Shown here piece after piece: positions 14,201 to 25,690 of a stretch of 64,000 bases of DNA (its first letter is position 1; each line of letters starts with the position of its first letter). Source of the DNA: Magnolia sinica. Lineage: Eukaryota; Streptophyta; Magnoliopsida; Magnoliales; Magnoliaceae. Under the pieces are notes generated by a model. That model ran no database searches. It worked only from the letters and a program-made list of their open reading frames with translations, and was not told where the DNA came from. The position numbers and the translations under genes are program-made. Where the stretch lies: the NCBI RefSeq assembly GCF_029962835.1, contig NC_080588.1, forward strand, positions 60,846,001-60,910,000, given 5' to 3'.

Positions 14201-17200
14201 GTTGCATTAGGTTTGAGGTCCTTGGGTTGGGTTCAGGTTGGAAAACGGCAAGTTGCCAACCCGAGTTGAGTTCAGATTGGGTACAGGTTGAGCAAATTTG
14301 GCCATTTGGGTTTTAGTTAGGCCAGGCTGGGAACAGGCCACGGACTGTCTGTGACAATATAAGCCAATCTTGCAAGCTTGCATTATGGAAACTCTGGTGT
14401 GGAAATCTCACATTGGCAGAACATTTCTCATATTTCTGTGTTTATGATAAAATGATAATTTATCAGGTGGTCTTTGCACTGATTGGAATTTTGAACTTTG
14501 CAGATGCTGCAAGAGAGTGTAAAATTATTCTGGACACGGTTGAATCTGCATTACCTAATGGGATGCCAAACAGTATTGGTGAGGACTGCAAGATGCAAGA
14601 GATGTTTCACAGGGCGTTGGAGCTGCTTCCTGAGTTGTGGAAACAAGCTGGATTCCTCGATGAAGCCATTATTGCATACAGGCGTGCCCTTATCAAGCCA
14701 TGGAACTTAGATGCTCAAAGGCTGTCTAGAATTCAGAAAGATTTAGCTGCACTGCTACTATATGGTGGTGTCGAAGCCACTTTCCCGCCTCAGTTGCAAG
14801 TGTGGGGCACAGGCTCCCCCAAGAGTAATATAGAGGAAGCGATTCTATTGTTGTTTATCCTAATGAGGAAGGTGGCTTTTCGGGAAATAGCTTGGGATTC
14901 TGAAATCATGGATCATCTAACCTTTGCATTGTCAGTATCCGGGCAATTCATAGTCTTGGCCGATCATATCGAGCAGGTGGTGCCCGGTGTCTATACCAGA
15001 GTAGAGAGATGGTATCTTCTCGCTCTATGTTACAGCGCTGCGGGTCGAAATGATGCTGCCTTGAATATTTTAAGGAAGGTACTTAGTCATTCGAAGACAA
15101 AAAACAAACACCATCTTCCATCGCTTTTATTGGGGGCAAAGTTGTCTTCTCAAAATCCAAAACATGCCCACGAAGGGGTTGATTTCGCTCGGCAAGCGAT
15201 CAAGTTCATTGACTGTCGAAGAGACCCACATCTCATAGGTGTTGCGCATCACTTGCTTGGTGTTTGTTATGGTAATTGTGCTAGAGTTTCCATCTCAGAC
15301 TCTGAAAGGCTCCACTTTCAGAAAGAGTCTCTAGTAGTGCTGCACCATGCCACCATAATCGAGAAAGACAACCCAGAAATCATACTGAGCCTAGCTGTGG
15401 AGAATGCCGTGCAACGGAATGTGAATGCAGCTTTAGATAATGCAAGAACATACTCAAACATGGTGGCTGGAAGCTCGGCAAGGTGTTGGAAGCTATTAGC
15501 CCAAATGATGTCCACAGAGCAGCACTTCGAAGATGCCAAAACCGTTGTTGATATTGCTTTAGATGAGACTGGAAGAAAGGACCAATTAGAAATTTTGAGG
15601 TTGAAAGCTCTGCTTGAAGTTGCTCAGGAACAGCCCAAGCGGGCAATAGAGACCTATAGACTATTGCTTTCTCTGGTTCAAGCACAAAGGGACCAAAACG
15701 GGAATTCTGATCATGAGGTGCTGTCATCTGTTTTTTCATACAAGAGATATTTGAAGCTTACTTGCATGAGTAGGATTATTCTGAATCCTACTCTTCTCAC
15801 ATGTGCCAACATGACATGGGTGTAGAATCCAAGCTGTTCATCCATTGATGGCACTGTGTATGTCCCATGGCCAATGGCAAGCTAGTCCCATCATCAAGTG
15901 GGCCATTTGTGTACAAAAAGAAAGGAATTGACAATCCACAGTTTACGAACATGTTGCCGTCTGATGACTGAACCAGCCAAATTTTTGGGCCAAAGCACGC
16001 ATGATGAATGAACAGCCTGGGAACCACACATGCATCAGGACTGACCATAGCAGGGCTCTCTATTTATAGGACAACTGATTATTATTGTCGTCATCGTCTT
16101 TGTCGTCGTCGTTGTTGTTTGCTACACATATGATGACCTGTTGATGATTTGAACCGTTCATTCATTCATACAGCTTGGTGCAAGCTATGGTTCAAAAATC
16201 ATGCCAATCGGATGATCCCAAACATCCAATCAATTGCATTGAACAAAATAGGTCCAATCGCCATCTTCCAACATCTATTTGATATGTTTGGTTTGGTGAT
16301 TCTAACCATGTGATCTACAGCTTGTAAAAACCGGACAGTTGCAACAAATTGGGCCCATTCACGGGGTAAGGATCATCCATTCAGTGTGATTCTTGTATCT
16401 TACAATGGCACTATTGAATGAACTGTCCTGGTTGATGATTGGGCATCCATGTATAATTCGAAAGGTTTGGGAATCATTGGTAGCTAATGTTTTCTTTGTG
16501 CTTTGTACTCTTCTTTTTCCCTTTTAACAGGCAGAAGCCGCTAAGAAATTAGAAATGGAAGCATGGGAGGATTTGGCAAAGATTTACACGAAACTCGGAT
16601 CATGGCCTGATGCAAAAGTCTGTTTGGATAAAGCCAAGGCGATTGGATTTCATTCTCCTAACAATTGGCATGCAACAGGTCATGAAAATTTCCTTTTAGA
16701 GCTTGATGAGCTGTGTCACCCTTTTATTCTCTAATCCTATCGTTCTGAGCATAGAAGTCTGTGCCTGTTGATTTCTTGCATCCCATTTATTTATTTATTT
16801 ATTTATTTAAATTTTCTACAGACACTCAAAAGAATATGCTCAATTCTTCCATACAGAGCCTAGAATACCTAAAATCTAAAACTTTTATATTGTATCATAC
16901 ATAGATCCTCATCAGCATCATCTAAGCCCATCCCAACGACTAGGGGTTTATCATACATAAATATTTATTCTTCATTGAGAGATATAATCCTGGAATATAT
17001 GAAAATGATCATTGCATTTGTTAGGATGCCCAGATATGGATATTTTGATATGGGGAATAGAATCCGTTTCCAATTTTATCAGAACTTCTAATATTTATGT
17101 AGTCTCCACCGCAAGGCTTTTATATGGTATTCCTTACTAGAACTCAAACTCTTTTTACTACTGGTACATAGGTTTGGTTGATGTCAAATGAAAATGGTAT

Positions 17201-18637
17201 TACAGAGTTTCCTGAGCATCTGAATGCTAAAGCTGTATGAAATACTTAATAGTAAAGGTTGACGCCATTCCAAGTTTGTGGCTAGGTCAGTCGATGGGTT
17301 GGGTTTGGGGTCAGGTCCTTGAGTACCCGTACCTGTACTTGGCCTATTAGGATTGAGGTCTTGTTGGGTCAAAACTGACCATTTCTAAATGGTTCTGAAA
17401 AATTAAATGTGGACTCATTGAAATAAGGTCGGGTCCCTTGGTTACCCACAGATCTGAGAACCCACTGACAGCCCTGACTATCAGTGATGACTCGTGGCTT
17501 GCCTGGTGGCTGTTTCGGGTCAAGTCATCGATATTACACAGTTGTAGAACTACTAGAAGGAAAACATTTAGGTCTGTTTGGATTGGTGGAATTCTGATTT
17601 CTACTGTGGAAAAAAAAAAAAAACACTTTCTGCCGATTGCAAGAATAAAGAAACCTGTGCAAAAAAGAAAGAAGAAGGCAGTTTTCTGTTTTCCTCCAAA
17701 AAAAAAAAAAAAACTTAATAATCATCATTTCCTCACCTTTTGAGAGTCTATTCACTTTTTGACCAATGACCATTCCACATTTCTCTAAAAATCGCGGAAA
17801 CTAAAACAAACAACCTTTTTAGGATTCTTTCCCATTCCTCAAATGTGACGTTTTTCCTTTTCAATTCTCCTTGTTGATTCCAATCCAAACAAGATCTAAG
17901 AAACTACGTGTTCTCGGTCAAGCCTATTATAATGATGGTGATGGTGATGTGGAGAATTGCATATCTTTATTTTCTTGCACTTCAATTCTGTTGCAGTATG
18001 CCATTTGATAGTATGCTCAGCATGGTAGGCCATAGCATGCACCATTAGCATTTATGTTGTATAGCTTCTCATTTTGTATATAGGGTATATGTGTGATCAT
18101 GCTATATCATGGATCTGGGTTCTATGCACGCCCGCTATCAATCTAGGATTTCAATATCAACCACCATGCCAGTGCAAATCAAGAGCTTGCATCTTCCACT
18201 TGTTCAATGCCCAAATGTTTGTTTCTTTTCAATCTCAATCAACTTTATACGGATTTTTCATTCATTAAGAGGCTTGTACTTCAGTTCCTTATTTCTTCTT
18301 AAAAATCGATTCTCCATGCATTTCAGGCATGTTATTGGAAGCCCAATCATTAGACAACGAAGCCCTTGAGGCCTTCTCAACTGCACTTTCAATCGAACCA
18401 GACCACGTTCCTAGCATGGTTTCAACAGCGGTGATACTAAGGAAATTTGGAGGGAGTTCACTGCCGATTGCTAGAAGCTTTGTAATGAACGCTCTACGAT
18501 TAGAACCCATGAATCACAATGCATGGTTGGAGCTTGGGTATGTGTCCAAGATGGAAGGCTCGCTACAACAAGCCGTTGATTGCTTCCAAGCAGCATTTGA
18601 GCTCAAACAATCATCGCCTGTACAGGATTTTGTGTGA
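5339..18637 (+). CDS. NPGR1: NPGR1-like TPR protein (NO POLLEN GERMINATION RELATED 1)
   Basis: Five coding exons join in frame with canonical GT-AG introns: 5339-5530, 5609-5867, 14504-15717, 16531-16678 and 18327-18637. They give 707 aa, about the length of Arabidopsis NPGR1. The start MLCACSGERFKFEE and the block LATRDFSASGLSSR are family hallmarks. TPR-like helix pairs are visible near residues 65-90 (EARALLGRLEYQRGNFDAAL), 320-343, 566-593 and 672-700. NPG/NPGR proteins are calmodulin-binding TPR proteins related to TTC7. In Arabidopsis they scaffold the plasma-membrane PI4-kinase alpha-1 complex with HYC and EFOP partners. That role is family knowledge and is not seen here. There are no internal stops, so the gene appears intact. 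Intron 2 is 8.6 kb because of transposon insertion; the other introns are 78, 813 and 1648 bp. NPGR1 is favoured over NPG1 and NPGR2 from remembered similarity. Confidence 0.93.
5868..8138 (+). other. 5' part of NPGR1-like intron 2
   Basis: Non-coding. The stretch 7588-8138 is repeated, with modest divergence, at 42372-42862, where it marks the left edge of the duplicated block. The rest shows degraded repeat vocabulary (for example 'GTGGGCCCC' near 7091) and no ORF worth calling. Confidence 0.7.
8139..8205. repeat. (TA)n microsatellite
   Basis: An uninterrupted TA run of about 67 bp follows a short CT run (8121-8136) and borders the long-inverted-repeat element that begins at 8229. The homologous position in the duplicated block (42853-42894) is a CT run, so the two copies differ at this simple repeat. 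Confidence 0.95.
8229..13103. mobile_element. Non-autonomous element with ~1.2-1.4 kb terminal inverted repeats
   Basis: The left end (GTTTGCCTCCGCCTAGCTCAA) is mirrored at the right end by TTGAGCTAGGCGGATGCAAAC. Similarity between the inverted arms continues from about 8229-9480 on the left to about 11690-13103 on the right. Shared landmarks are GAGGAAGCCTCACA, GGTGGGCCCCTTGGAGAGACATG, CCATTTGCATCTCAT, ATTTGTTAAC and CAAGAATTAAGAA. The left arm carries a TATA-like CTTATAAATAAG at about 9385 followed by a purine-rich leader-like tract. Long TIRs with internal promoters suggest a Mutator-like or foldback element, but no transposase and no 9-bp target duplication are visible. The core (9978-11385) is also present in the duplicated block at 47643-50391. 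Confidence 0.65.
8409..8640. repeat. Degenerate ~30-bp tandem repeats in the left TIR
   Basis: Variants of 'GGTGCGCTGGAGCTGTTTGCG' recur every ~30 bp. The mirror-image array lies at about 12690-12960 in the opposite arm, so it is part of the element and not a separate satellite. Confidence 0.65.
13104..14503 (+). other. 3' part of NPGR1-like intron 2
   Basis: Non-coding. A ~38-bp word (TAATGCATGGAAGCTGT... CAGGTTGGTAGTT) occurs at 13314-13350 and again at 13814-13850. From 14100 to 14340 there is a degenerate GGGTTGGGTTCAGGTT-type low-complexity repeat, also seen at 17270-17470, 25840-26130, 38995-39480 and 40105-40590. Confidence 0.6.
15718..16530 (+). other. NPGR1-like intron 3
   Basis: An 813-bp intron with donor GAG|GTGCTG and acceptor TTTTAACAG|GCAGAA. 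A GTCGTCATCGTC-type trinucleotide tract lies at 16086-16120. The exon 3 reading frame stays open past the donor to about 15825. Splicing is preferred because exon 4 resumes the family alignment exactly in frame. Confidence 0.8.
16679..17567 (+). other. 5' part of NPGR1-like intron 4
   Basis: Non-coding. It contains a short TTTA run (16784-16808) and the GGGTC/GGGTT low-complexity repeat at 17270-17470. No ORF is credible. Confidence 0.6.
17568..17899. mobile_element. Small Tourist-like MITE in NPGR1-like intron 4
   Basis: Left end TTAGGTCTGTTTGGATTGG and right end CCAATCCAAACAAGATCTAAG form imperfect terminal inverted repeats around ~330 bp of A-rich sequence. TTA beside the ends and the GTTTGG motif suit PIF/Harbinger MITEs. 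The family call is an inference from these short ends. Confidence 0.5.
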
Positions 18638-19960
18638 ACTCACCTCCCAATTCATTGCATTGGTGAGAACTTGAGTTCTTCATGAGTTCAATTGTCATGC
18701 GATAACTTATAAAATCCATGCAGCTGTAGAGCCACTAAACCGAAGACAAAGGGCTACAAGATATGTACCTGATCGCTGCATCATTTTTCGCAGAGAGCGG
18801 GCCCCACAAATTTCCCAAGTTAAATTCAGGATGTATATAAGTTGTTTGTGTTACTGAGGCCATCTGACTGAAATGCAAGAGGGGGGACTTGGAATGGAAC
18901 TGAATCTTGGGTTTGGTGGTTTTGTCCAACCTCTTTTAAGTACAGCATAAGGCCCCAATCAGAGCCGTTTATAATGTGGGTCCCTAAGTGGGTTGGCAGG
19001 ATCGCCCATTTGGTGAAATTTTTGTACCCGAGTAATCCAAGATGGGCCGCAATGGCGGATGAATGGTTTGGATCAGCCATGGTGAGCACTGGATGTGAAG
19101 ATGCACCAAGTTTGGTAATTCAGAGTGTTGATCTGATGACCCAATTGAATGTGGAATGCACAACATCCACCAGATTGGGTGGCTAGGATCTTCTAATTTA
19201 GAAGACTCAAGGCCATTCTCCGTCCACCTTGAGGCCCAAAACATTGGTCTAGATCCCCCAAGCAATGCACCCAAATCCTGTATGGTGATCCGGACCATTC
19301 TTTGATGGGCTCCACATGGATGGCCTATTTTGCAACGGAGAATGTTGATGGGCCACAGTTCAGTGATCTAAACCATTGATTTGACGAGATAAAAAGCTGT
19401 TGGTGGCTGCTTTGAAAATCTTAAAGATAGGGTCGATGATAAAACAACGGTTAAAGATCGGGTCCATATTCAAAAGAAAAACGATCAAAGGGTAGAAACA
19501 TTACAACCTAAGAGTTTGAGCATCCCCTGGTGAGGGTGTTGCATAAACGGTTTGGATTAATGGAAACGTTGTGATCATAGATCAACGGCTATAGTTCCAG
19601 AAGATAACGATGCGTAGGAATGTATTGTAGCAAGACTCTTTTATAACTTATTGCAATGCCATCTCCCAATGATCCAAACCATTTATACAATGAATCTCAC
19701 TCTGGAGGGTAGATGGACAGCAAATAAAAGCTCCCAATTAGACTATTTCAATCCCATGATAATTCGACTCTTCTACTTTGAATATGGACGGTAATATTCA
19801 TGCATTGAAACGAACTGGTAAAACAGATGGATGGGGTGGATAAAATATATACATCAGCTTGGTCTACAGGGTATCCTAGAGACCGAGTATCTAGGCCTTT
19901 TATTGACTCGGATTGGGTACTGAACTCTCCACTCCTGAAGTCTATCTTATGGTGGAAAAC
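18638..19960. other. 3' flank of the NPGR1-like gene
   Basis: No canonical AATAAA is obvious within 200 bp of the TGA; TTATAAAATCC near 18707 is a possible weak signal. The segment 19200-19810 is present in inverted orientation at 52550-53250. The end of a hairpin-element right arm is visible at 19805-19870. Confidence 0.6.
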
Positions 19961-20133
19961 CTCTGTTGGCCCACCATGATGTATATGTTTTATCTACGCC
20001 GTTTATCTATTTTGCCAGCTAATATTAGGGCATGAGCCGAAAATGAGGCAGATTCAAAGCTCAAGTGGACTATATCCCTTAAGATAAATAGATGGCGTGG
20101 ATAAAACATATACATCATGGTGGGCCAACAGAG
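19961..20133. repeat. Short deletion derivative of the hairpin element
   Basis: Ends CTCTGTTGGCCCACCATGATG and CATCATGGTGGGCCAACAGAG are complementary over ~40 bp with one mismatch, and the internal loop is almost entirely deleted. This makes it the cleanest hairpin in the window. Its relative in the duplicated block starts near 51570. Confidence 0.8.
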
Positions 20134-20700
20134 CTTTCCCACCACCGACTTGGGTAGTGGAGGGGTCACTACAATGGGAGTCAGATAAAGACATGCCACG
20201 TGTACAATCTTTTGTGTGTGTGCATGTAGATTACCAAACGCTCCCAATGCACCGAACTTGTGTCTCGATAAAACGCGGGAAAGTCCAAAGCGGAGTTTTG
20301 AATCGTGACAGAATGAATGGCTAGTTTCTGCCGTTGGAGGAGATCTGCTCCGTTAGAAGAACGTATCCTAAGAAAATAGAAAGTCCAACGGTCCACATTC
20401 AAGGTTATTTTAGGTGAAATGATAGTAATGCCCTTGGCTATCCTTTTCCAAGAAAGTGATGAAATCGAGCATCTTGGAGCTCCACATGGTGTGCGTGTGA
20501 CATCCAACCCGTCCAACAGTTGTACCACATCATAAACAACAGCCAACTAAAAATCAGGCCGGTATAATCATCATGTGGGCCACACAAGAATTAGGTAATT
20601 TTTGGACGATGTGTATTTTTATTTTTAAATTTGTGGCCCACCGGATGATTGGATCCGCACGGCTCTTGTTCCTGAAGATCATCATAGCACCAGTTGGACG

Positions 20701-21335
20701 ACCATTTTGATGTATTTTATTATATCCACGCTGTCCATCTGTTTGGCCAGCTCATTTTAGGGCATGATCCAAAAAACGCTGCAGATCTAAATCTCAGGTG
20801 GACCACACCACTTTAAACGATGATGATTGAACACCCACCATTAAAATTTTCTTGGAGCTACGGGAATGTTTATTTGCTATCAAACCTATTAATGAGGTCA
20901 TTGATGGACGGGTCTTGCTTCTTATGATCGTCATAGACGGGTTCACCAGTTGGACGCATTGGGTGCCATACGTGGGTCCACGACAGACACGGCTTCGGTG
21001 CCATCCAAATCTCAGGTGGACCATACCATATGATACAGCGGTGATTGACTATTAAAAACTTTTTGCGGGCCACAAAAGTTTTGGATCAAACTGATATTTG
21101 TGTGGTCCCTTCATCAAGGTCTTTTGTGATCTTATCAACAGCTTGGATGGCAAATAAACGTTCCGGTGGCACCCCGAGAAAATTTTAATGGTGGGTATCT
21201 AATCACCATTGTTTCCTGTTGTGTGGTCCACCTGAGATTTGGATCTGCTTCAAATTTTCTTTGTCTTATCCTAAAACGAGCTGTAAAAAAGGATGGACGG
21301 CGTGGATGTGAGGCACATGCATCACAGTTGGCGCC
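20701..21335. repeat. Hairpin element with an internal insertion
   Basis: The left arm begins CCATTTTGATGTATTTTAT and the right arm ends near CACATGCATCACAGTTGG. An extra ~110 bp around 20900-21010 (TTGGACGCATTGGGTGCC region) interrupts the standard layout and is also present in the sister unit at 24310-24400. Confidence 0.65.
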
Positions 21336-21359
21336 GCCATTCAGGGGATCCGGGAAGCC

Positions 21360-21521
21360 GCGTCCTTCCAGGATTCTGGCGAGATAAAGGTCATTTCGGT
21401 CATTTCATCTCTTTCCAAAAACAAGTTTCTAGAAAGATTTGCAAAGCTATAAGAGGAGAAGTGCTGCCACCCTCTCTCTCTCTCTCTCTCTCAACAACAC
21501 TCGAGAAGAACAACCCAAGGT
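21360..21521 (+). promoter_or_regulatory. Core promoter plus leader exon, copy 1 (probable IDM1-like gene leader)
   Basis: A TATA-like CTATAAGAG at about 21447 is followed by a CT run (21473-21492), CTCGAGAAGAA and a strong splice donor CCCAAG|GTACGC (gt at 21520-21521). There is no initiator ATG before the donor. The first coding exon of the IDM1-like gene is preceded by a splice acceptor and therefore needs a leader exon like this one. Linking the two is an inference supported by the same arrangement upstream of the second gene copy. Confidence 0.5.
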
Positions 21522-22594
21522 ACGCCTCTCTCCTCTCTGCATGTGTGTTGATATGGTGGGACCCACTTGAGGGCTTGGAAATGCATCGATTGTCCATTGC
21601 CTCATTCATGGCGGGATTGGGCTCGGCTCATCACGAACGTGTTGAACGTGGGGCTGGTGATCAAGATTTCGAATGCCCTGTCCCCAGCAGTTGGACATTG
21701 GCCCTACGGTTACCAGCCCTACCGCAACGTTGGTGTGTGTCCGGTGTTGTTGAAGTAGAGATTAGATACTCTTAAATTCAATTGAAATCGGTTTTCTCTA
21801 TTTGTGACAAAAACCCTTGTTTCTTTTTACGTGGATGCATTTGGATGTTAATGAATCTTCCTCAATTTGAGATTTCCCGTAGTCGTAATCTAGCTATGTG
21901 GAACCCACAGATGCCCGTTAGAAATCTACTCCATACATTAGTTTCTCAACTTGGGACTCCAAAAATCAAGCAGAAACACATGTGGGCCACACGACAAGGA
22001 AACAGTTAGAATAGAAATGTCAACCGTTGAAAACATTCAAATCTGTAGACACAAATATCTTATGTGGGCCCTGCAAAGTTTCCTCTTAGGTTTCTGTACG
22101 TTGGTACTAACAAACCACCCTCGAGTCTCCACCCCATACCTTACAGTCCAAGCTTACCATTACATCCATAGTGGGGCCCACCGTATGCTCAATAAGTCTA
22201 ATCCAATAGTCAGATCTAAACCGTTTATCATGTGGGGGAGAACCTAATAGAGGTCTTACAGTACTCTCTTCCTGAAAAAGTAGAGCATATCTAAGCAAAG
22301 GTATTCTGTTTTCCTTTGTCATCCATGGGTTATAAGGTGTATGAATTCTCTCCCATTGACGATGGCCTACCGGAACATAGGATCGAGTCCTCCCGTGCCC
22401 ACCACTACCTATGGTACCAGGCCGTACAAATGGGAAACAAATATATCATGGTGTGGCCAAGAGAGCACTGACCACAAGCCACCGGGCTGGTGGTAGGGGG
22501 AGTAGCCAATCCGTTTCCTCTTCCATAGGATGGCTAGGAATGGAGAGATTCGGAGCATTCATCACAACACCTATGCCAGGAGAATGTGTACTTA

Positions 22595-23987
22595 GGGCGT
22601 GTTTGGACAGGCAGCGTGCATTGGAGTAGCCTGTATTAGGTTGGATTGGGTACTCCAATCCTACAGCATTAGAGCAGCGGTCTGTTTGGACGGGCGGTGG
22701 ATTCAAGCCGGGAGAGAAAATCCCCTGGATTGTGAGGGATTTCGTTGCTGGATTCGAAGGGTTATCGCCCGTACGGCGCAATCCCGCGGGATTCGACGCT
22801 AGACAGAGGTTTTTTCTCCCCGCCTTTCTCCTTCTCGATGTCCATCGTACGGCTGAAATCCGGATGGGTTTCAAGTGCTGGGATTTGGCGAGAGGGTCAG
22901 GAGGAAATGCACCTCTTCAGATCGGCAACAGGCGGGAGTTCAATGGCGTTCCATTGTTGTTGATGACCAGAGATGCAGCAGGGTTTCGGCGGCTGGTAGA
23001 TGCAGTGTATTGGCGATGGTGATAGGTTTGAATGACGGTAATGGTGGACGCACAAGGGTCTTGATTTGGGAATTTGGTTTTTTTCACATAGGGACAAGGT
23101 CTGTAATGGTGCAGATGCAACGGGAAAGGGTTGGTTTGCCGAAGACGGGAGTTTGGACGGAGATGTTGTTGAGGGAGAGATGTTGCTGAGGGAGAGGGAC
23201 AGAGACACATGACCCAGGGCAGAGAGATATCTTTCTGCCCGGGGCTGTATGGGGTCCACTGAGATGACTGCGACGAATCTACTCCATCCATCTATTTTTA
23301 AAGACAACAATAGGTCAGGAGTCCGAAAATCAGGAAGATCTAAAACTCAGGTCGGACACACCAACAAAACAGTGAGAATAATAACGTCCGCCGTTAAAAC
23401 CTTCTATGAGCCCACAGGTTTTAAAACGGTTTAATGTGTTTCATCCTTTCCGTTCATACATTTTTACCGATCATTTTATGGCCCCAGATGAATGGAAAAA
23501 ACAAAAATGAGCTTGATCCAAAACTATTATGGCCTGAAATTGTATTTTAATTGTCGATGCTCATTCAAAACTGTTTCCTGTAATGTGGTCCATTTAACAT
23601 GGAACATAAGAATATTTTTTTTCTTCAGTCGTAAAATGATATGTTAAATTAGATTGACGGCATGGATGAGACATATACATCATGGTGGGTCCCACAGAGC
23701 AGCGACCACCAGCCAAAGGCTGCTATCAGGGGAGTACCCAGTCCGTTTTCCTGACATCGTACTGCTGTAGTAGAAGCGCTCGGATGGCAAGCAATCCCAA
23801 GCCAGTCCAAACACGCCCTCACTCAACCCACTCCCATCCAGGCCACCCGTCCAAACACGCCATGGCTGGGACGCTGGATACAACAATCCAGTGAGATTTC
23901 ATGCAATCCACTGACACCTTATTGGAAGGCGTGCAATCCACCCTAATACAACCCAATCCCATCCAACGTGCCCGTCCAAACACGCCC
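22595..23987. mobile_element. Tourist-like (PIF/Harbinger-type) non-autonomous element, 1.39 kb
   Basis: Ends GGGCGTGTTTGGACAGGC and GCCCGTCCAAACACGCCC are inverted repeats, flanked on both sides by TTA (22592-22594 and 23988-23990), the usual PIF/Harbinger target duplication. Nested end-like motifs at 22684-22700 and 23800-23865 show at least one further copy inside. It also contains a full hairpin element (23250-23700). ORFs inside look random. A related site at about 56173 lacks the element. Confidence 0.7.
23250..23700. repeat. Hairpin element nested in the Tourist-like element
   Basis: Left arm from GGGGTCCACTGAGATG; right arm ...ACATCATGGTGGGTCCCAC at 23700. The left arm is more diverged than the right. 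Confidence 0.65.
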
Positions 23988-24329
23988 TTAGAAAATAGAA
24001 AGTCTAGGTCCAACGGTCCAATTCAAGGTTTACTTTCTGTTTTTTTTGAGTTGAAATGACATTAATGCCCTTATCTATCTTTTTCTATGAAAGTAATGAA
24101 GTGGAGCACCTTGGAGCCTCACATGATGTGCGTGTGACATCCAACCCGTTCAACAGGTGTACCACATCATGATGAACAGAAGAATTAAAGATCATGCCTG
24201 TCCAATCATTACGTGGGCCACACAAGAATTAGGTTGTTTTTGGAGAGTGTATATTTTAATTTTGGCCCACCGGATGATTGGAAAGGCATGGGTCTTGTTT
24301 CTTATGATCTTCATGGACGTGTGCACCAG

Positions 24330-24695
24330 TTGGACGCATTGGGTTCCATACGTGGGTCCACGACAGATACGGCTTCGGTGCCATCCAAATCTCAGGTGGA
24401 CCATACCATCTGATACAAAACTTCTTATGGGCCACAAAAAGTTTGGATCAAACTAATATTTGTGTGGTCCCTTCATCAAGGTCTTTTGTGATCTTACCAA
24501 CAGCTTGGATGGTAAATAAACGTCCCGGTGGCACCATGAGAAAATTTTAATGGTGGGTATTTAATAACCATTGTTTCCTGTTGTATGGTCCACCTGAGAT
24601 CTGGATCTGCTTCATTTTTTAATTGTGTCCTGAAACGAGCTGTAAAAAGGGATGGACGGCGTGGATGTAAGGCACATGCATCACGGTTGGCGCCG
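24330..24695. repeat. Truncated hairpin element in tandem unit 2
   Basis: Only the right part is retained, ending GATGTAAGGCACATGCATCACGG. The left arm present in unit 1 is missing, replaced by a shortened 'CACCGGATGATTGGAAAGG' stretch. Confidence 0.6.
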
Positions 24696-24770
24696 CAATT
24701 CGATGGATCCGGGGATATAGGGGAGCCGCATCCTTCCAGAAGTCTCGCATTACTTATTTAGAAAGTATAG

Positions 24771-24904
24771 AAGATAAGGTCATTTCGGTCATTTCATCTT
24801 TAAAGATTAGAAGAGTATTTCCACCAACTCTCTCAATCTCTCAACAAAACAGTCGGGAAGAGAAAAAACAAAGAGTCTCTGTGAAGAAGAAAAACGCGAA
24901 AGGT
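24771..24904 (+). promoter_or_regulatory. Promoter/leader segment, copy 2
   Basis: It retains GGTCATTTCGGTCATTTC, the CT-rich leader and a donor GCGAAAG|GTATGG (gt at 24903-24904). The TATA-like motif of copy 1 is gone here (TAAAGATTAGAAGAG in its place). It lies about 2.1 kb upstream of the first copy of the IDM1-like coding exon. Confidence 0.4.
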
Positions 24905-25690
24905 ATGGCTCTCTCGTGTCTCTGCATGTGGTGGTATGGTGGGCCCCAGCCCCACTTGAGGGCTTGAAATAAAGCGCATGGCCTCATTCACCGCGGGATT
25001 GGGCCTGGCTCATCACGAACGTTGATCGTGGGGCTGGTGATCAATATTTCGAATGGCTTGTCCCCAGTATTTGGATGGTGGACTGATCGACGGTTGCCAG
25101 CCCTACACGTACGTTAGTAATGGGCCCCACCGCAACGTTGGTGTGTGTCGGGTGTTGAAATATAGATGAGATACTCCTAAATTCAATTGAAAAAAAAAAA
25201 CCCTTGTTTCTTTTTACGTGGATGCATGAGGATGGTCATGAATCTTCCTCAATTTGAGATTTCCCGTAGTCAGAAGCTAGGTATGTGGGACCCACATATG
25301 CCCGTGAGAAATCTACTCCGTCCATTAGTTTCTCAACTTGGGACTCTAAAAATCAACCAGATACACATGTGGGCCACACGACAAGGAAACAGTTAGAATA
25401 GAAATGTCAACCGTTGAAAACATTCAAAACTGTAGACACAAATATCTTATGTGGGCCCTGAAAAGTTTCCTCTTAGGTTTCTGTACGTTGGTACTAACAG
25501 ACCACCCTCAAGTCTCCACCCCATATATTACAGTCCAAGCTTACCATTACATCTATAGTGGGGTCCACCGCATGCTCAATAAGTCTAATCCAATAGTCAG
25601 ATCTAAACCGTTTATCATGTGGGGGAGCACCTAATAGAGGTCTTACACTCTCTTCCTGAAAAAGTAGAGCATCTCTACGCAAGGTATTCT

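Larger units (their letters stand above)
20366..22310 (+). repeat. Promoter-containing tandem unit 1
   Basis: The unit runs from GAAAATAGAAAGTCCAACGG to ...AAAGTAGAGCATATCTAAGC and is repeated in the same orientation at 23991-25690. Shared landmarks include ATCCAACCCGTCCAACAG, GGTCATTTCGGTCATTTC, a CT-rich leader, GGGGCTGGTGATCAA and GTAGACACAAATATCTTATG. A third partial version occurs at 53258-54420. The copies differ by substitutions and small indels, so the duplication is not recent. Confidence 0.8.
23991..25690 (+). repeat. Promoter-containing tandem unit 2
   Basis: Direct repeat of 20366-22310. It starts immediately at the right edge of the Tourist-like element (GAAAATAGAAAGTC) and ends ...AAAGTAGAGCATCTCTACGC. 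It lacks some bases of unit 1, including the left arm of the hairpin element. Confidence 0.8.

Noticed and set aside
22446-23310. Several overlapping 100-140-codon ORFs on both strands
   Set aside because: They lie inside or across the ends of a Tourist-like element and do not resemble known proteins; the GC-richer interior simply has fewer stops.
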